Shown here: positions 16,861-24,110 of the stretch, piece by piece | Layout of the letters: each line of letters opens with the position of its first letter | Position numbering within the stretch: position 1 is the first letter of the stretch | Source of the DNA: a virus | IMG/VR virus record: IMGVR_UViG_3300010885_001553 | Span: 1 to 32,942 of that record | DNA: 32,942 nt | Direction: 5' to 3' (one strand) | Notes under the pieces: model-generated | Told to the model about the DNA's origin: nothing | Database searches by the model: none | What the model saw: only the letters and a program-made list of their open reading frames with translations | Position numbers and translations under genes: made by a program

Positions 16861-17175
16861 TTACGGCACGATTTTCAGTGCGTAAGTTGTTGTATCGTAA
16901 TAGATGTCCCCAGTCCTTAACTTGCCAGCGCCGTACTCCGCGCTGGTTGGGCAGCTTATTTCACGCGCCCCCGTAGTGGGATTTACCTGACTGAGGTTCA
17001 AAGCGGCTACTACTGTATTGGCATCGGGGCGACTTGTGGAGGCTGCGGAAACGCCGGGGTTGTCCAACTGGGCAAAGTATTGCCGCAGGATGTTGTGCAC
17101 CGTATCTAAATACGCCCGGTCATACTCGACGGGGGCAAGGGGCAACGCCGGGCTTCTTGTGGTTCCTGTGGACAT
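16861..17175 (-). CDS. Small conserved structural-type protein
   Basis: This 104-residue protein starts at ATG 17175 with a strong AGGAG site. It begins with a Pro-rich start (TTRSPALPLAPVEYDRAYLD). An amphipathic helix (HNILRQYFAQLDNPGVS) follows. The C-terminus is beta-like (AGKLRTGDIYYDTTTYALKI). It has no cysteine pairs, signal or membrane segment. It lies directly downstream of the tail-hub-like gene and upstream of the ejection proteins, so it is probably a minor tail or neck part. The 48-base spacer that follows it (16813-16860) holds no supported gene. Confidence 0.5.
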   Translation of the reverse strand: MSTGTTRSPALPLAPVEYDRAYLDTVHNILRQYFAQLDNPGVSAASTSRPDANTVVAALNLSQVNPTTGAREISCPTSAEYGAGKLRTGDIYYDTTTYALKIVP

Positions 17176-17177
17176 AG

Positions 17178-19058
17178 TTATCTCCTACCGTCCGGGCGGG
17201 TATCAATACGTGGAACGCCAAGCTGCCACTGAGTACCAATCGTGTTGGACTCAACCTTAAATGCCATCTGTCTTCCACGGATGCGGGTGTATACAATCTC
17301 TGTGAACTGCTGCACGTTGTAGGTCGTCTGCCCAGCGTAGCTTTGTTTTGATGTAACCGCTGGCTGGTCTGCAATGCCGTAGTTTGCACCGGGGTTTTGG
17401 CGTGGGCGCACAGTAAAGTTTACCACCGGCTTATCGCTTGTAGCACCTGTGGTGTCGGACCCGTCAAACGTAATATCCGGGATGATGCGCCAGACGAACC
17501 CATAGTTGTGGCCGTCCCCAATATCAAAGTCAGACGACTGCACATACGCATCAATTGCGCTTGGTGGGTTAGTGCTGCCGTCGTCCACTGCCGCTTCGTG
17601 ATACACAAGGATATTGCCAGCCGTTGCCGCTGCCGGGTATGGACGCAGGGGCGAATCCAACCAAGCCGTACGATCTAACGTACCGTAATACCAGACCCGG
17701 TCGAGGTAGTTAAAGATGACATAGCGGTCAACTACGTCACTGTTTTTAGAACAGTAGTTCCACCAGACTTCAGAGAAGCCTTCGTTAGTGCCAGCGTTAA
17801 ACTGCGCTTCCTGATCTTTATTAATATCGTTGAAGATATAAGTACGCACCGAACAAGGCAGTGTCTCAACCCGACCAGAGTACGAATAAAACTTGTCCAC
17901 GCCCATCCAGTACACAACACCGTTGGCTGTTGCCATAGCATTTGGGGATACGATTGAGATGTTGTCGGCAAGAAGAGTGAAGCCATATACAAACGGTGGC
18001 CCAAGGTACTGCATCGAGTAAATAGCAGCGTCCGTCCAGACTACGATTTCCTGACGAGTTTGCAGTGCGCCGATAATAGTGGAGCCGTGGGATAGGCGAT
18101 AACTACCTGCTTGGTTTGTTGCGGATGGTGTCCAGTCGGTATAGCTTTCCTGCGCAGTCCAACGGATAAGCAGTGGGTCTAATGCGGTTGTGCCATAAGC
18201 ACCGTAGTCGTTGCACCCAAAGCAGATAACAATCCGTGAGGTGTCAGACACCATAACCTCGTTAATTAGCGCCGGAACGTCCGTGCCAGACACTAAAGAG
18301 CCACGAGTGCCATATGCAGGAGTTGCACCTGAACCGGGTTGCCATAAATATAAAGCGCCGCCGCGTGGCGAGAATAACAAGTCTTCACCAAAGTTTGACT
18401 GGCTCCACAAGCGAAGCTGAAATCCAAAGCCCGTAGTAAAACCAGAACCCCACGTACCGCGTGACCAAGTTCCTGTACCCCAGCCGGTGCCGATGGTATA
18501 AGTGGCAAAACCGGTGTTGATCTGGTAGGCAATCGTAATAGCCGCGTTAGATACAGAGCCTGTCGCAGCGGTAGCCAACGTAATGGTGTAAACCGTACCC
18601 GATGTAATTGTTTTAATTTGGTACTCGCCGTTAACATTTACACCACCAATAGTATTTGCCCCCGCTATGGTGACAAAGTCATTCACCTGTAAGCTATCTG
18701 CGGCGGGGTCTGAAACAGTCAATACTGTACCGCTGGCAGTAAGTGTGATCCCCGCGCCGGGGTTGGCATTAGTTTCTCTAATTGGTGTAATGTCGTAATA
18801 AGCGCCGCCGTCTTCTACGTAGAACTTTAAGTTTGTGCCAACGCCCATCAAGTTGTAGCTTCTAAGCGTTACCCAATTCCACAGCGAGCGGCACACACCA
18901 AGGAAGGTGTTATACGACAGCGCCGCCCAGCCACCGATCTTTTCAGGAAAGCCAGAACGAAACCGCACCTTGTCGCAGTCATACCAGCCGCCCTCGTTGG
19001 CAAGCGTCGTGCCTTCGCGGTTTACGCCGGGCCTGAACTGTAATTTTTGTAGTGGCAT
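17178..19058 (-). CDS. Tail-hub / stabilisation-like structural protein (probable beta-propeller)
   Basis: This 626-residue protein starts at ATG 19058 behind AAGGAAG. Its opening (KLQFRPGVNREGTTLANEGG, then WYDCDKVRFRSGFPEKIGGW) is a widely conserved start among podovirus structural proteins. It is followed by repeated aromatic beta-strand blades (for example YLWQPGSGATPAYGTRGSLV and WTAQESYTDWTPSATNQAG). This is suggestive of a propeller like the P22 gp10-type tail stabilisation/hub protein. No signal peptide or membrane segment is present. It would sit between the head-tail connector and the tail tip. A one-to-one match with gp10 is not claimed. Confidence 0.6.
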   Translation of the reverse strand: MPLQKLQFRPGVNREGTTLANEGGWYDCDKVRFRSGFPEKIGGWAALSYNTFLGVCRSLWNWVTLRSYNLMGVGTNLKFYVEDGGAYYDITPIRETNANPGAGITLTASGTVLTVSDPAADSLQVNDFVTIAGANTIGGVNVNGEYQIKTITSGTVYTITLATAATGSVSNAAITIAYQINTGFATYTIGTGWGTGTWSRGTWGSGFTTGFGFQLRLWSQSNFGEDLLFSPRGGALYLWQPGSGATPAYGTRGSLVSGTDVPALINEVMVSDTSRIVICFGCNDYGAYGTTALDPLLIRWTAQESYTDWTPSATNQAGSYRLSHGSTIIGALQTRQEIVVWTDAAIYSMQYLGPPFVYGFTLLADNISIVSPNAMATANGVVYWMGVDKFYSYSGRVETLPCSVRTYIFNDINKDQEAQFNAGTNEGFSEVWWNYCSKNSDVVDRYVIFNYLDRVWYYGTLDRTAWLDSPLRPYPAAATAGNILVYHEAAVDDGSTNPPSAIDAYVQSSDFDIGDGHNYGFVWRIIPDITFDGSDTTGATSDKPVVNFTVRPRQNPGANYGIADQPAVTSKQSYAGQTTYNVQQFTEIVYTRIRGRQMAFKVESNTIGTQWQLGVPRIDTRPDGRR

Positions 19059-19067
19059 CGCGCTTCC

Positions 19068-19754
19068 TTAGTACAAGTCGTAGCCAAAAATTGCGCCACA
19101 ATTAATTTGATTGCCGCTAAGAGAAACACTTTGTGTTGGCCCAGTTGTTACATTTGAAGCAGCAATACGCCCGCCATCCGCAGCGTTAAAAGTGACTAAC
19201 AGCCCAGAAGAATTTGGCGATGGGTAAGATGGGGGGAGAGAAAAATTAGATACTGACGCGCCAAAAAAACAGCCGTTTGCAGACGAAGTCTGTGTGCTAG
19301 TGCCGCCTGTATTGAAAGCAGCTAAAGCAGAAGTCATAGAAGAAATACCTGTTACACGATAAATGGCAGCATAAGTAAAAGCATTTCCGCCTTGCGAAAA
19401 CGAAATATTGGCAGTTCCTGTTGGTATTTTTATTGTGTATATTCCAACCATACCACCGTCGCCACCCCCGTTACCAACCGCTGTAATAATCGTGGTTGGG
19501 GAAGTGCCGTTGATCGTAGGCGTGGTTGGGCTACCTAATGCGCTACCAGAAAATCTAAGCCCCACGTACACAAAATGCCGGTTTATATCTTCAGCACCGG
19601 GAGAAAATGAGCCACTAGGGCCTCCCGTATATATCATTGTTACATTGCCATTTTCAGCACGATAGACCTCGGTACCGTTGACGTTGACGACGCTCATCCT
19701 TGTGCCATTTACGTTCACAAGGCTCATTGCGGTACCGTTGACGTTTAGCGTCAT
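19068..19754 (-). CDS. Tail-fibre-like protein with three tandem VNVNGT units
   Basis: This 228-residue protein starts at ATG 19754. It opens with three tandem 10-residue units (residues 4-33), each built on NVNGT (NVNGTAMSLV, NVNGTRMSVV, NVNGTEVYRA). The rest is Ser/Thr/Gly/Asn-rich beta structure with aromatic strands (NRHFVYVGLRFSG, GMVGIYTIKIPTG, TYAAIYRVTGISS) and ends in GAIFGYDLY. This is typical of trimeric fibre tips or minor tail proteins. The N-terminal repeats may be a docking element for the tail. It has no recognised enzymatic motif and sits between another fibre protein and the tail-hub-like gene. Confidence 0.55.
   Translation of the reverse strand: MTLNVNGTAMSLVNVNGTRMSVVNVNGTEVYRAENGNVTMIYTGGPSGSFSPGAEDINRHFVYVGLRFSGSALGSPTTPTINGTSPTTIITAVGNGGGDGGMVGIYTIKIPTGTANISFSQGGNAFTYAAIYRVTGISSMTSALAAFNTGGTSTQTSSANGCFFGASVSNFSLPPSYPSPNSSGLLVTFNAADGGRIAASNVTTGPTQSVSLSGNQINCGAIFGYDLY
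19656..19745 (-). repeat. Three tandem 30-bp units encoding NVNGT repeats
   Basis: Residues 4-33 of the 19068-19754 protein are three 10-residue units, each starting NVNGT. They are coded by consecutive 30-bp copies that differ at several bases. Confidence 0.7.
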
Positions 19755-19757
19755 GAT

Positions 19758-20588
19758 TTAGCTCGTGTAAATGTTTAGCGTGGTGCCTACTACTTCTATC
19801 CGAACACCGCCGATAGTGGACGACGTAGCAAATGTTTGCGCAATCGTTGGGTTACCTGACACACCATTACCGTTAGTTACAGCAATACCGTTACCCGCAG
19901 TAATTGTTCTGGCAGTTGTAGTAGCCGCAGCGGTTCGCACCAACACACCATTCGCGCCGGGGTCTTGCAAGGCAGTGCCAACTTCAGTACGAACAAAAGC
20001 CGTTGTAGCAACCTGTGTTGTATTTGTACCAGCGGCGGCGGTAGGCGCTACAGGAGTGCCGGTCAAAGTGGGGGATGGGATGTTACCTGATACAGTTAAG
20101 TTGCCCGTCACAGTTGCATTACCCGTTACAGACGCATTACCGCCAACAGCAAAGTTGCCTACGATCTGGTCCAGCGACTCCACAAAGTTTGTGCCGTCTG
20201 AGCGCACCAAAACAGATTTACCTGCTGGGATAGCCACGCCGGTTCCGGCTGCGGTTGTGTTGCCAATGACGGTCGAGCAGTAAATAGTAGCAACGTAGGC
20301 ACTTCCGTTCTTGACGATGTACGTCTTAGTAACCGGCGGCGCGTAGACGGCAAAGTTGGCAGTCGTTGTTGTAGTCAGGCTGAGAACCGCACACCGCGCT
20401 TGGTCTACTGCGCCATTCTGAGCAGTCAGCGCTTGGTTTGCGCTTATTACAGACACCGATGCCAAAGCAGAGATAGCGTCCTCAATGACGGTGCCGAGGT
20501 TACTATTGGTTGTGGTGCCCCACGTACCGGACTGTTCGCCGTTGGCAATTAATTCGATCCGTAGATCGGGACTGTATGTACTTGGCAT
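19758..20588 (-). CDS. Tail fibre protein
   Basis: This 276-residue protein starts at ATG 20588 behind AAGGAAC. The opening (SPDLRIELIANGEQSGTWGT) and the following strand region form a conserved N-terminal part of many phage fibre proteins. A shaft with ASVTGNATVTGNLTVSGN repeats lies at about 150-168. The APTAAAGTNTTQVATTAFV word (about 180-200) is common in phage tail-fibre shafts. The C-terminus is beta-rich. It is expected to bind a host surface structure; specificity is unknown. The lysis genes lie immediately upstream in transcription order. Confidence 0.65.
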   Translation of the reverse strand: MPSTYSPDLRIELIANGEQSGTWGTTTNSNLGTVIEDAISALASVSVISANQALTAQNGAVDQARCAVLSLTTTTTANFAVYAPPVTKTYIVKNGSAYVATIYCSTVIGNTTAAGTGVAIPAGKSVLVRSDGTNFVESLDQIVGNFAVGGNASVTGNATVTGNLTVSGNIPSPTLTGTPVAPTAAAGTNTTQVATTAFVRTEVGTALQDPGANGVLVRTAAATTTARTITAGNGIAVTNGNGVSGNPTIAQTFATSSTIGGVRIEVVGTTLNIYTS

Positions 20589-20600
20589 TGTCGTTCCTTG

Positions 20601-21113
20601 TTAAGCCAGCATGGTTTCAGCGTGGGTCTTGGCTTCTGCCACCCGGCGCAGCCACCCTTTACCGAATGTCGCAAACGTAGGCAGACTGCGGTAAAACGCT
20701 TCCTTTTCTGCACTGAATTTTGCCACTAATTCGCTCTGATTGGCATCTTTTAATGACTGCATAGTCTTGGGGCCGATAGCGCCATCCGGGGTAGTGCCGA
20801 TGGCTTTTTGCATGGTTTTGATCGCCCGACCGGGGCCAGCGTTAATAGCGAAGTCGAACATCAGGTAGTCCAGACCGTCAGGCATTTCGTCGCCCTTGAC
20901 CGAATCCCAGTATTTTTTGCGGTACATAGGGGCCACAATCTCAGGAGTCAACGCACGCATTGCCTTTTCGTCAACAGGATGGCCTACCCATTCCTCCCAG
21001 ACTTTTTGAGTTACCCCCAGATTAGTTCGGCCACCGGGGTCTTTTGGATTATTTACGTAGCCGCCTTCGTGTTTCAGGATGGCGTTAAGGGCTTCTTGGA
21101 AGTTCTCTTTCAT
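20601..21113 (-). CDS. Endolysin: GH108-type muramidase with peptidoglycan-binding domain
   Basis: This 170-residue protein matches the phage glycoside hydrolase 108 layout. The N-terminal motif HEGGYVNNPKDPGGRTNLGV (about 15-34) carries the likely catalytic glutamate, E16. About 100-170 is the family's C-terminal peptidoglycan-binding part (KTMQKAIGTTPDGAIGPKTM, then QSLKDANQSELVAKFSAEK). No signal peptide is present, so release depends on a holin. It would cut the glycan backbone of murein. The gene follows the spanin pair and overlaps the end of the i-spanin gene by 29 bases. The start is ATG 21113, with AGGAG about ten bases upstream. Confidence 0.85.
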   Translation of the reverse strand: MKENFQEALNAILKHEGGYVNNPKDPGGRTNLGVTQKVWEEWVGHPVDEKAMRALTPEIVAPMYRKKYWDSVKGDEMPDGLDYLMFDFAINAGPGRAIKTMQKAIGTTPDGAIGPKTMQSLKDANQSELVAKFSAEKEAFYRSLPTFATFGKGWLRRVAEAKTHAETMLA

Positions 21114-21585
21114 TTCTCAGTATCTCCTGACAAGCATTTAGTTGGTGGGTGATTTCGTCGGCGTCGGCTGCGATGGTGATAAGAGCTTGCGCAGCCTCTC
21201 CTGAAAGTCGGGCTTTCGTTCCTCCATGATCGCTGCTGGGACTGGGGGAAGCACTGGGCACGGCGTTACTATTGTCTGGACACGCGGCGTCGATGTACAA
21301 CCCGTCAGTACGAGCAACATCAATAAGCTTTTGCTTTTCCACTTCAACAGTTCTAACTTTGTCAACATAGACCTTCTCCACTCTTGTTTGTGTGTTCGCC
21401 AGCAGGTGTTCTAGTTCACGAACTTCCTTATTGGCTTTGTCCAGCGCTTTGCCCGCTTCAATTGCCGCTGTGGCTTTCTCAGCTTCCCACTCCGCCTTAG
21501 TTACTTGTACACCTGTATGATGCCCATAGAAGTAAGCGCACACGGCAAAAACAAGCGCACCGATAATCACGTAAGGGTTAGGCAT
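21085..21585 (-). CDS. Rz: i-spanin (Rz-like), inner-membrane lysis protein
   Basis: This 166-residue protein uses ATG 21585. A GTG at 21630 would add 15 basic residues but lies inside the upstream holin gene. MPNPYVIIGALVFAVCAYFY is a single N-terminal transmembrane segment. It is followed by a long charged periplasmic helix (AEWEAEKATAAIEAGKALDK and on to about 80), which is the coiled coil of Rz proteins, and then a Ser/Pro-rich C-terminal part. It pairs with the o-spanin nested inside it to span the periplasm and fuse the inner and outer membranes at lysis. It overlaps the holin stop by eight bases. Confidence 0.8.
   Translation of the reverse strand: MPNPYVIIGALVFAVCAYFYGHHTGVQVTKAEWEAEKATAAIEAGKALDKANKEVRELEHLLANTQTRVEKVYVDKVRTVEVEKQKLIDVARTDGLYIDAACPDNSNAVPSASPSPSSDHGGTKARLSGEAAQALITIAADADEITHQLNACQEILRNERELPRSP
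21138..21368 (-). CDS. Rz1: o-spanin (Rz1-like) lipoprotein nested inside the i-spanin gene
   Basis: This 76-residue protein is encoded wholly inside the i-spanin gene in another frame. MLTKLELLKWKSKSLLMLLV followed by LTGC is a lipoprotein signal peptide. The lipobox is L21-T22-G23-C24, so mature residue 1 is C24. The mature 53 residues are proline-rich (for example PCPVLPPVPAA and SQPTPTKSPTN), which is characteristic of Rz1. The start has its own strong ribosome-binding site, GGAGAAGG at 21372-21379. Together with the i-spanin it forms the spanin complex for outer-membrane disruption. Confidence 0.85.
   Translation of the reverse strand: MLTKLELLKWKSKSLLMLLVLTGCTSTPRVQTIVTPCPVLPPVPAAIMEERKPDFQERLRKLLSPSQPTPTKSPTN
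21372..21379 (-). promoter_or_regulatory. Ribosome-binding site of the nested o-spanin
   Basis: GGAGAAGG on the - strand lies three bases before the ATG at 21368. It is embedded in the i-spanin coding frame. It makes the nested start credible rather than a chance ORF. Confidence 0.7.
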
Positions 21586-21862
21586 TTTCTTCTTTCCCTG
21601 CTTTGATGGATTCAATCTTCTCCTGCCCACGAGTCCAAGCAGAGATGCCCAAAATTGCCATGAAGGTGATGTGGATGAAACCGCCAGACTGAAGCGTCAA
21701 CGAATTCCATTCACGGAAAGCATCATTAACCGCCTGCGTCTCCCAGAATTGCACAATCGTCCACAAAACAGGAAACAGTACAAAGTCGCACAGGCAGATA
21801 ATCATGTAGGTGACCGCCATCATGGGTCGCCATTTAGTTGTCATCCAATCAGTAGCATTCAT
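21578..21862 (-). CDS. Holin-like membrane protein
   Basis: This 94-residue protein has two clear transmembrane segments, about 15-39 (MAVTYMIICLCDFVLFPVLW and on) and about 60-76 (GGFIHITFMAILGISAW). A charged C-terminal tail (TRGQEKIESIKAGKEENA) follows. Length, the order of segments and the position just before i-spanin, o-spanin and endolysin fit a holin, possibly of the Pfam 'holin of 3TMs' group. It would permeabilise the inner membrane to release the signal-less endolysin. Its start overlaps the previous gene by four bases. Confidence 0.7.
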   Translation of the reverse strand: MNATDWMTTKWRPMMAVTYMIICLCDFVLFPVLWTIVQFWETQAVNDAFREWNSLTLQSGGFIHITFMAILGISAWTRGQEKIESIKAGKEENA

Positions 21863-22110
21863 TCTTCACCCCTCATTTCACGTAGAACTTTCAACCGTAA
21901 TTCCTTCATCTTGCGGGTTTCTTGCTCCGCACGGTACAGCGCGTTGTTCATATCCATATACATCACACCCATCACCGGCAGGGCAATCACTAGCACAAAA
22001 CACAAGACCACCACGGCGACAAGTAGTGCCCACGGTACGTCTGGCTCAGACGAAGAAGGAGGAGGACTCCGACGTACCACGCCACGACGAAAAGGATTGC
22101 TCCAACCCAT
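21859..22110 (-). CDS. Small single-span membrane protein upstream of the holin
   Basis: This 83-residue protein starts at ATG 22110 with only a weak AAGAAG site upstream. A basic, Pro/Ser-rich N-terminus (about 1-24) is followed by one hydrophobic segment at about 26-50 (VPWALLVAVVVLCFVLVIAL and on) and a charged helical tail (YRAEQETRKMKELRLKVLRE). It overlaps the upstream gene by 121 bases in another frame and the holin by four. Position suggests a lysis or membrane-associated role, perhaps a holin partner; this is inferred. The family is not recognised. Confidence 0.55.
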   Translation of the reverse strand: MGWSNPFRRGVVRRSPPPSSSEPDVPWALLVAVVVLCFVLVIALPVMGVMYMDMNNALYRAEQETRKMKELRLKVLREMRGEE

Positions 22111-22700
22111 ACCGCTTCTTCTTTCCTTTTTCTTGCCAGTCTGCGTCTTTGCGCCGCCTCAATCTGCATCTTTGCAGTTTCCCGCTTGTGTGCCTCGTCC
22201 TGCTCTACAACAATCTGACGCCACATCTTCTCGTACTTGCCCCACAGGTCACCCAGTTCAGGCGGCGCTTTGTAGACCATCGTCTCGCGCAGTTCAGCTA
22301 ACATTGCATCCAACCTTGACCGGACTATGACGCGCATCAAGGCCCGCTTGCCAATCGACTCCGTGCCTGTGTAAACCTGATGCGCCTCTGCTTCCTGCTG
22401 CAAGAACACCTTGCCAATCTTGTCGTACTCATCCATCAACGCACCCAGATCATTACCAATCTGGATAAACACATCGTTCGGGTCGGCCTTGCCTATCTCC
22501 TGCACCCGCTGCACTTCCTCGTTGTACTGAATCTTCTGTGCGTTCGTTGGATTCGGTATCTTCTGGAACTGCGACTTCAGATCATCCAGTACGTCTTTTA
22601 CTTCCCCCGCTGCACCCTTGATGTCCTTGTAAAGCTGGCATCCTTTCTTAACCGCAGCGACAGCAGCGTTGGCAGCAGCTAAGAGCGTTAGCGGGTCAAT
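21990..22700 (-). CDS. Membrane-anchored helical protein with apparent ATT start
   Basis: The open frame runs from 22700 to a stop at 21990 (236 residues). The only in-frame ATG/GTG/TTG is GTG 22514, which would drop 62 residues. The lost part looks like real protein (DPLTLLAAANAAVAAVKKGC, then QLYKDIKGAAGEVKDVLDDL). At its front, GGAGGAA (22704-22710), then TAA, then ATT GAC gives a textbook spacing of five bases between GGAGG and ATT. The TAA is the stop of the preceding small gene. The protein is mostly charged helix. One hydrophobic segment lies near the C-terminus (AVWVGAILFVVAWYVGVLLL), and the last residues are YLSPWWSCVLC. The role is unknown; it sits at the head of the lysis module. 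A sequencing or assembly error at the start codon is the main alternative. Confidence 0.6.
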   Translation of the reverse strand: MDPLTLLAAANAAVAAVKKGCQLYKDIKGAAGEVKDVLDDLKSQFQKIPNPTNAQKIQYNEEVQRVQEIGKADPNDVFIQIGNDLGALMDEYDKIGKVFLQQEAEAHQVYTGTESIGKRALMRVIVRSRLDAMLAELRETMVYKAPPELGDLWGKYEKMWRQIVVEQDEAHKRETAKMQIEAAQRRRLARKRKEEAVWVGAILFVVAWYVGVLLLLRLSQTYRGHYLSPWWSCVLC

Positions 22701-22859
22701 TTATTCCTCCGCTGGTTCCGGGGTGTTGCCTTCTTCAAGCCACTTTAAATACGCTTGGTAATCTGTGTTGGCTGGATCAAATGGGATGCTTGTGTTGTCC
22801 GCAAGCCTAGTTACAGAAACAATGTTTTGAGAGGGAAGCGATTTATATAGTTTATACAC
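22701..22859 (-). CDS. Small tail-associated protein, GTG start
   Basis: This 52-residue ORF starts at GTG 22859, directly after the TAA (22860-22862) of the fibre gene, with GGAG six bases upstream of the stop/start junction. The translation runs through YKLYKSLPSQNIVSVTRLAD, then NTSIPFDPANTDYQAYLKWL and EEGNTPEPAEE. The SIPFDPANTDYQAYLKWLEEG pattern is typical of small phage proteins encoded next to tail-fibre genes. Because of this and its junctions I consider it real. A fibre-assembly or fibre-bound role is inferred. Its stop directly abuts the ATT start of the next gene. Confidence 0.7.
   Translation of the reverse strand: MYKLYKSLPSQNIVSVTRLADNTSIPFDPANTDYQAYLKWLEEGNTPEPAEE
22704..22710 (-). 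promoter_or_regulatory. Shine-Dalgarno site supporting the ATT start at 22700
   Basis: GGAGGAA on the - strand lies inside the last codons and next to the stop of the 22701-22859 gene. It is one of the strongest ribosome-binding sites in the window. The spacing from GGAGG to the ATT codon is five bases. This supports coupled translation of the two genes. Confidence 0.6.
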
Positions 22860-23843
22860 TTACAACTCCGACGAGAAAGAATATCCACCACTTCCAGTAT
22901 CCATAATATAAGCAGTGCCAGCAGCTAACCCAGATGCGGCACCACAATCAATCCCTGCGCTATAAATAGTCATTCCAGCGGCAGTTGCGCTTGTAATACT
23001 AATTGCGCTTCCCGCTTCTGCTCTTGGTGTCCCTGAAATTGTTACAGATGGCGTTGACCTCATAGCAACAGGAAATGGAAAACCAAAACGAACATTTATT
23101 GTTGATGAGCCAGACCCTGTTGCAATGCGATTGTTTGACCCACCAAAAACAGTGTTTGTAAATGCAATGAAGTACCGCTGACACAACGCCAACTCCGTAC
23201 CATACGGCCTGTAGTCAAAGCTGGTGGCTGTGCTGCCTTTTTCGAGCTGCATGTTACCAATTGTCCAAGTGCCTGATGTTTGAGCGCCTACGGTCAAAAG
23301 AATTTCAATCCCTGTAGTAGCTGCTGCCGGGACACTAATCTGGGCGTTATAATTTGTAACTGTGGATGTGACGGTAAATGTACCCGTTGCAATTTGAGTT
23401 TTGGTTGGGGTACCAATAGTTCCAAACGTATCGGCGGTGTTTGCATAGCTGGCTGTCCATGTCACTGTTGTTAACACAGAGTTAGCCAAATCCACCGACA
23501 AAGTACAAGTGTTTCCAGCAAGATCATAACTATTCAACGCTTCAATCCGCTGACCAACGCCAACCGCAGTTACTGATGCAGCACCTGTAATTTGCATTCT
23601 GTTTTTTACCGCTCCAGAACCAGCTACTTGAGCCGCCGTTACGTTAGCACCAGTTGAGTACACAAAGAAACGATCAACCGCCGGATACCCTGTAGAAGCC
23701 GTAGGAACAGCAGTGCCAGCAGTTACTGTGGCAGACGTAGAACGCTGGGAAATTTGCATTTGCCCATTAATAATCCGGTTCTTGAAGCCGTAATACTGCG
23801 CGTTGGAGTCGAGCAGTCCGGGGGAGACGGTTGTTAATGCCAT
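22860..23843 (-). CDS. Tail fibre / receptor-binding protein
   Basis: This 327-residue protein starts at ATG 23843 behind GGAG. The N-terminal part (NRIINGQMQISQRSTSATV, then YPAVDRFFVYST) and the later NMQLEKGSTATSFDYRPYG plus ELALCQRYF words are a familiar set in phage tail fibres and appendages. Between them lies a jelly-roll-like beta domain resembling carbohydrate-binding modules (about 60-205). About 235-327 is a separate Ser/Gly/Ala-rich tip. It is likely a host-surface glycan-binding fibre. It is followed immediately by the small tail-associated gene. Confidence 0.65.
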   Translation of the reverse strand: MALTTVSPGLLDSNAQYYGFKNRIINGQMQISQRSTSATVTAGTAVPTASTGYPAVDRFFVYSTGANVTAAQVAGSGAVKNRMQITGAASVTAVGVGQRIEALNSYDLAGNTCTLSVDLANSVLTTVTWTASYANTADTFGTIGTPTKTQIATGTFTVTSTVTNYNAQISVPAAATTGIEILLTVGAQTSGTWTIGNMQLEKGSTATSFDYRPYGTELALCQRYFIAFTNTVFGGSNNRIATGSGSSTINVRFGFPFPVAMRSTPSVTISGTPRAEAGSAISITSATAAGMTIYSAGIDCGAASGLAAGTAYIMDTGSGGYSFSSEL

Positions 23844-23846
23844 GAT

Positions 23847-24110
23847 TTACTCCGGTTTCGGATACTTTGTCTTGACTGCATCAATTGCGGCCTTCCATGC
23901 GTCATAGCCGCCGTGGTACAACAGGTCGAACTGATCCGCAAATGATGGGTACTCGGCTGCACGTTGGCGTTTGTATTCTGTCTTGGCAATCTCGGCATCT
24001 ACCAGCGCAGGGTCATATTCAACCACGTTATTTTGGTCGTCGTAGGCAATACCATCACGAAGCGTGACGACTTGCGGGTATAGCTTGAATATAAAATCAG
24101 CGCGATTCAT
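23847..24110 (-). CDS. Small tail-fibre-associated protein
   Basis: This 87-residue protein starts at ATG 24110, overlapping the upstream fibre gene by four bases (ATGA). The N-terminus is strand-rich (FIFKLYPQVVTLRDGIAYDD). The C-terminus is helical (RAAEYPSFADQFDLLYHGGY, then DAWKAAIDAVKTKYPKPE). The YPSFADQFDLLYHGG word recurs in small proteins beside phage fibre genes. It may bind or help assemble the neighbouring fibres. It is charged and has no membrane segment. Confidence 0.6.
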   Translation of the reverse strand: MNRADFIFKLYPQVVTLRDGIAYDDQNNVVEYDPALVDAEIAKTEYKRQRAAEYPSFADQFDLLYHGGYDAWKAAIDAVKTKYPKPE

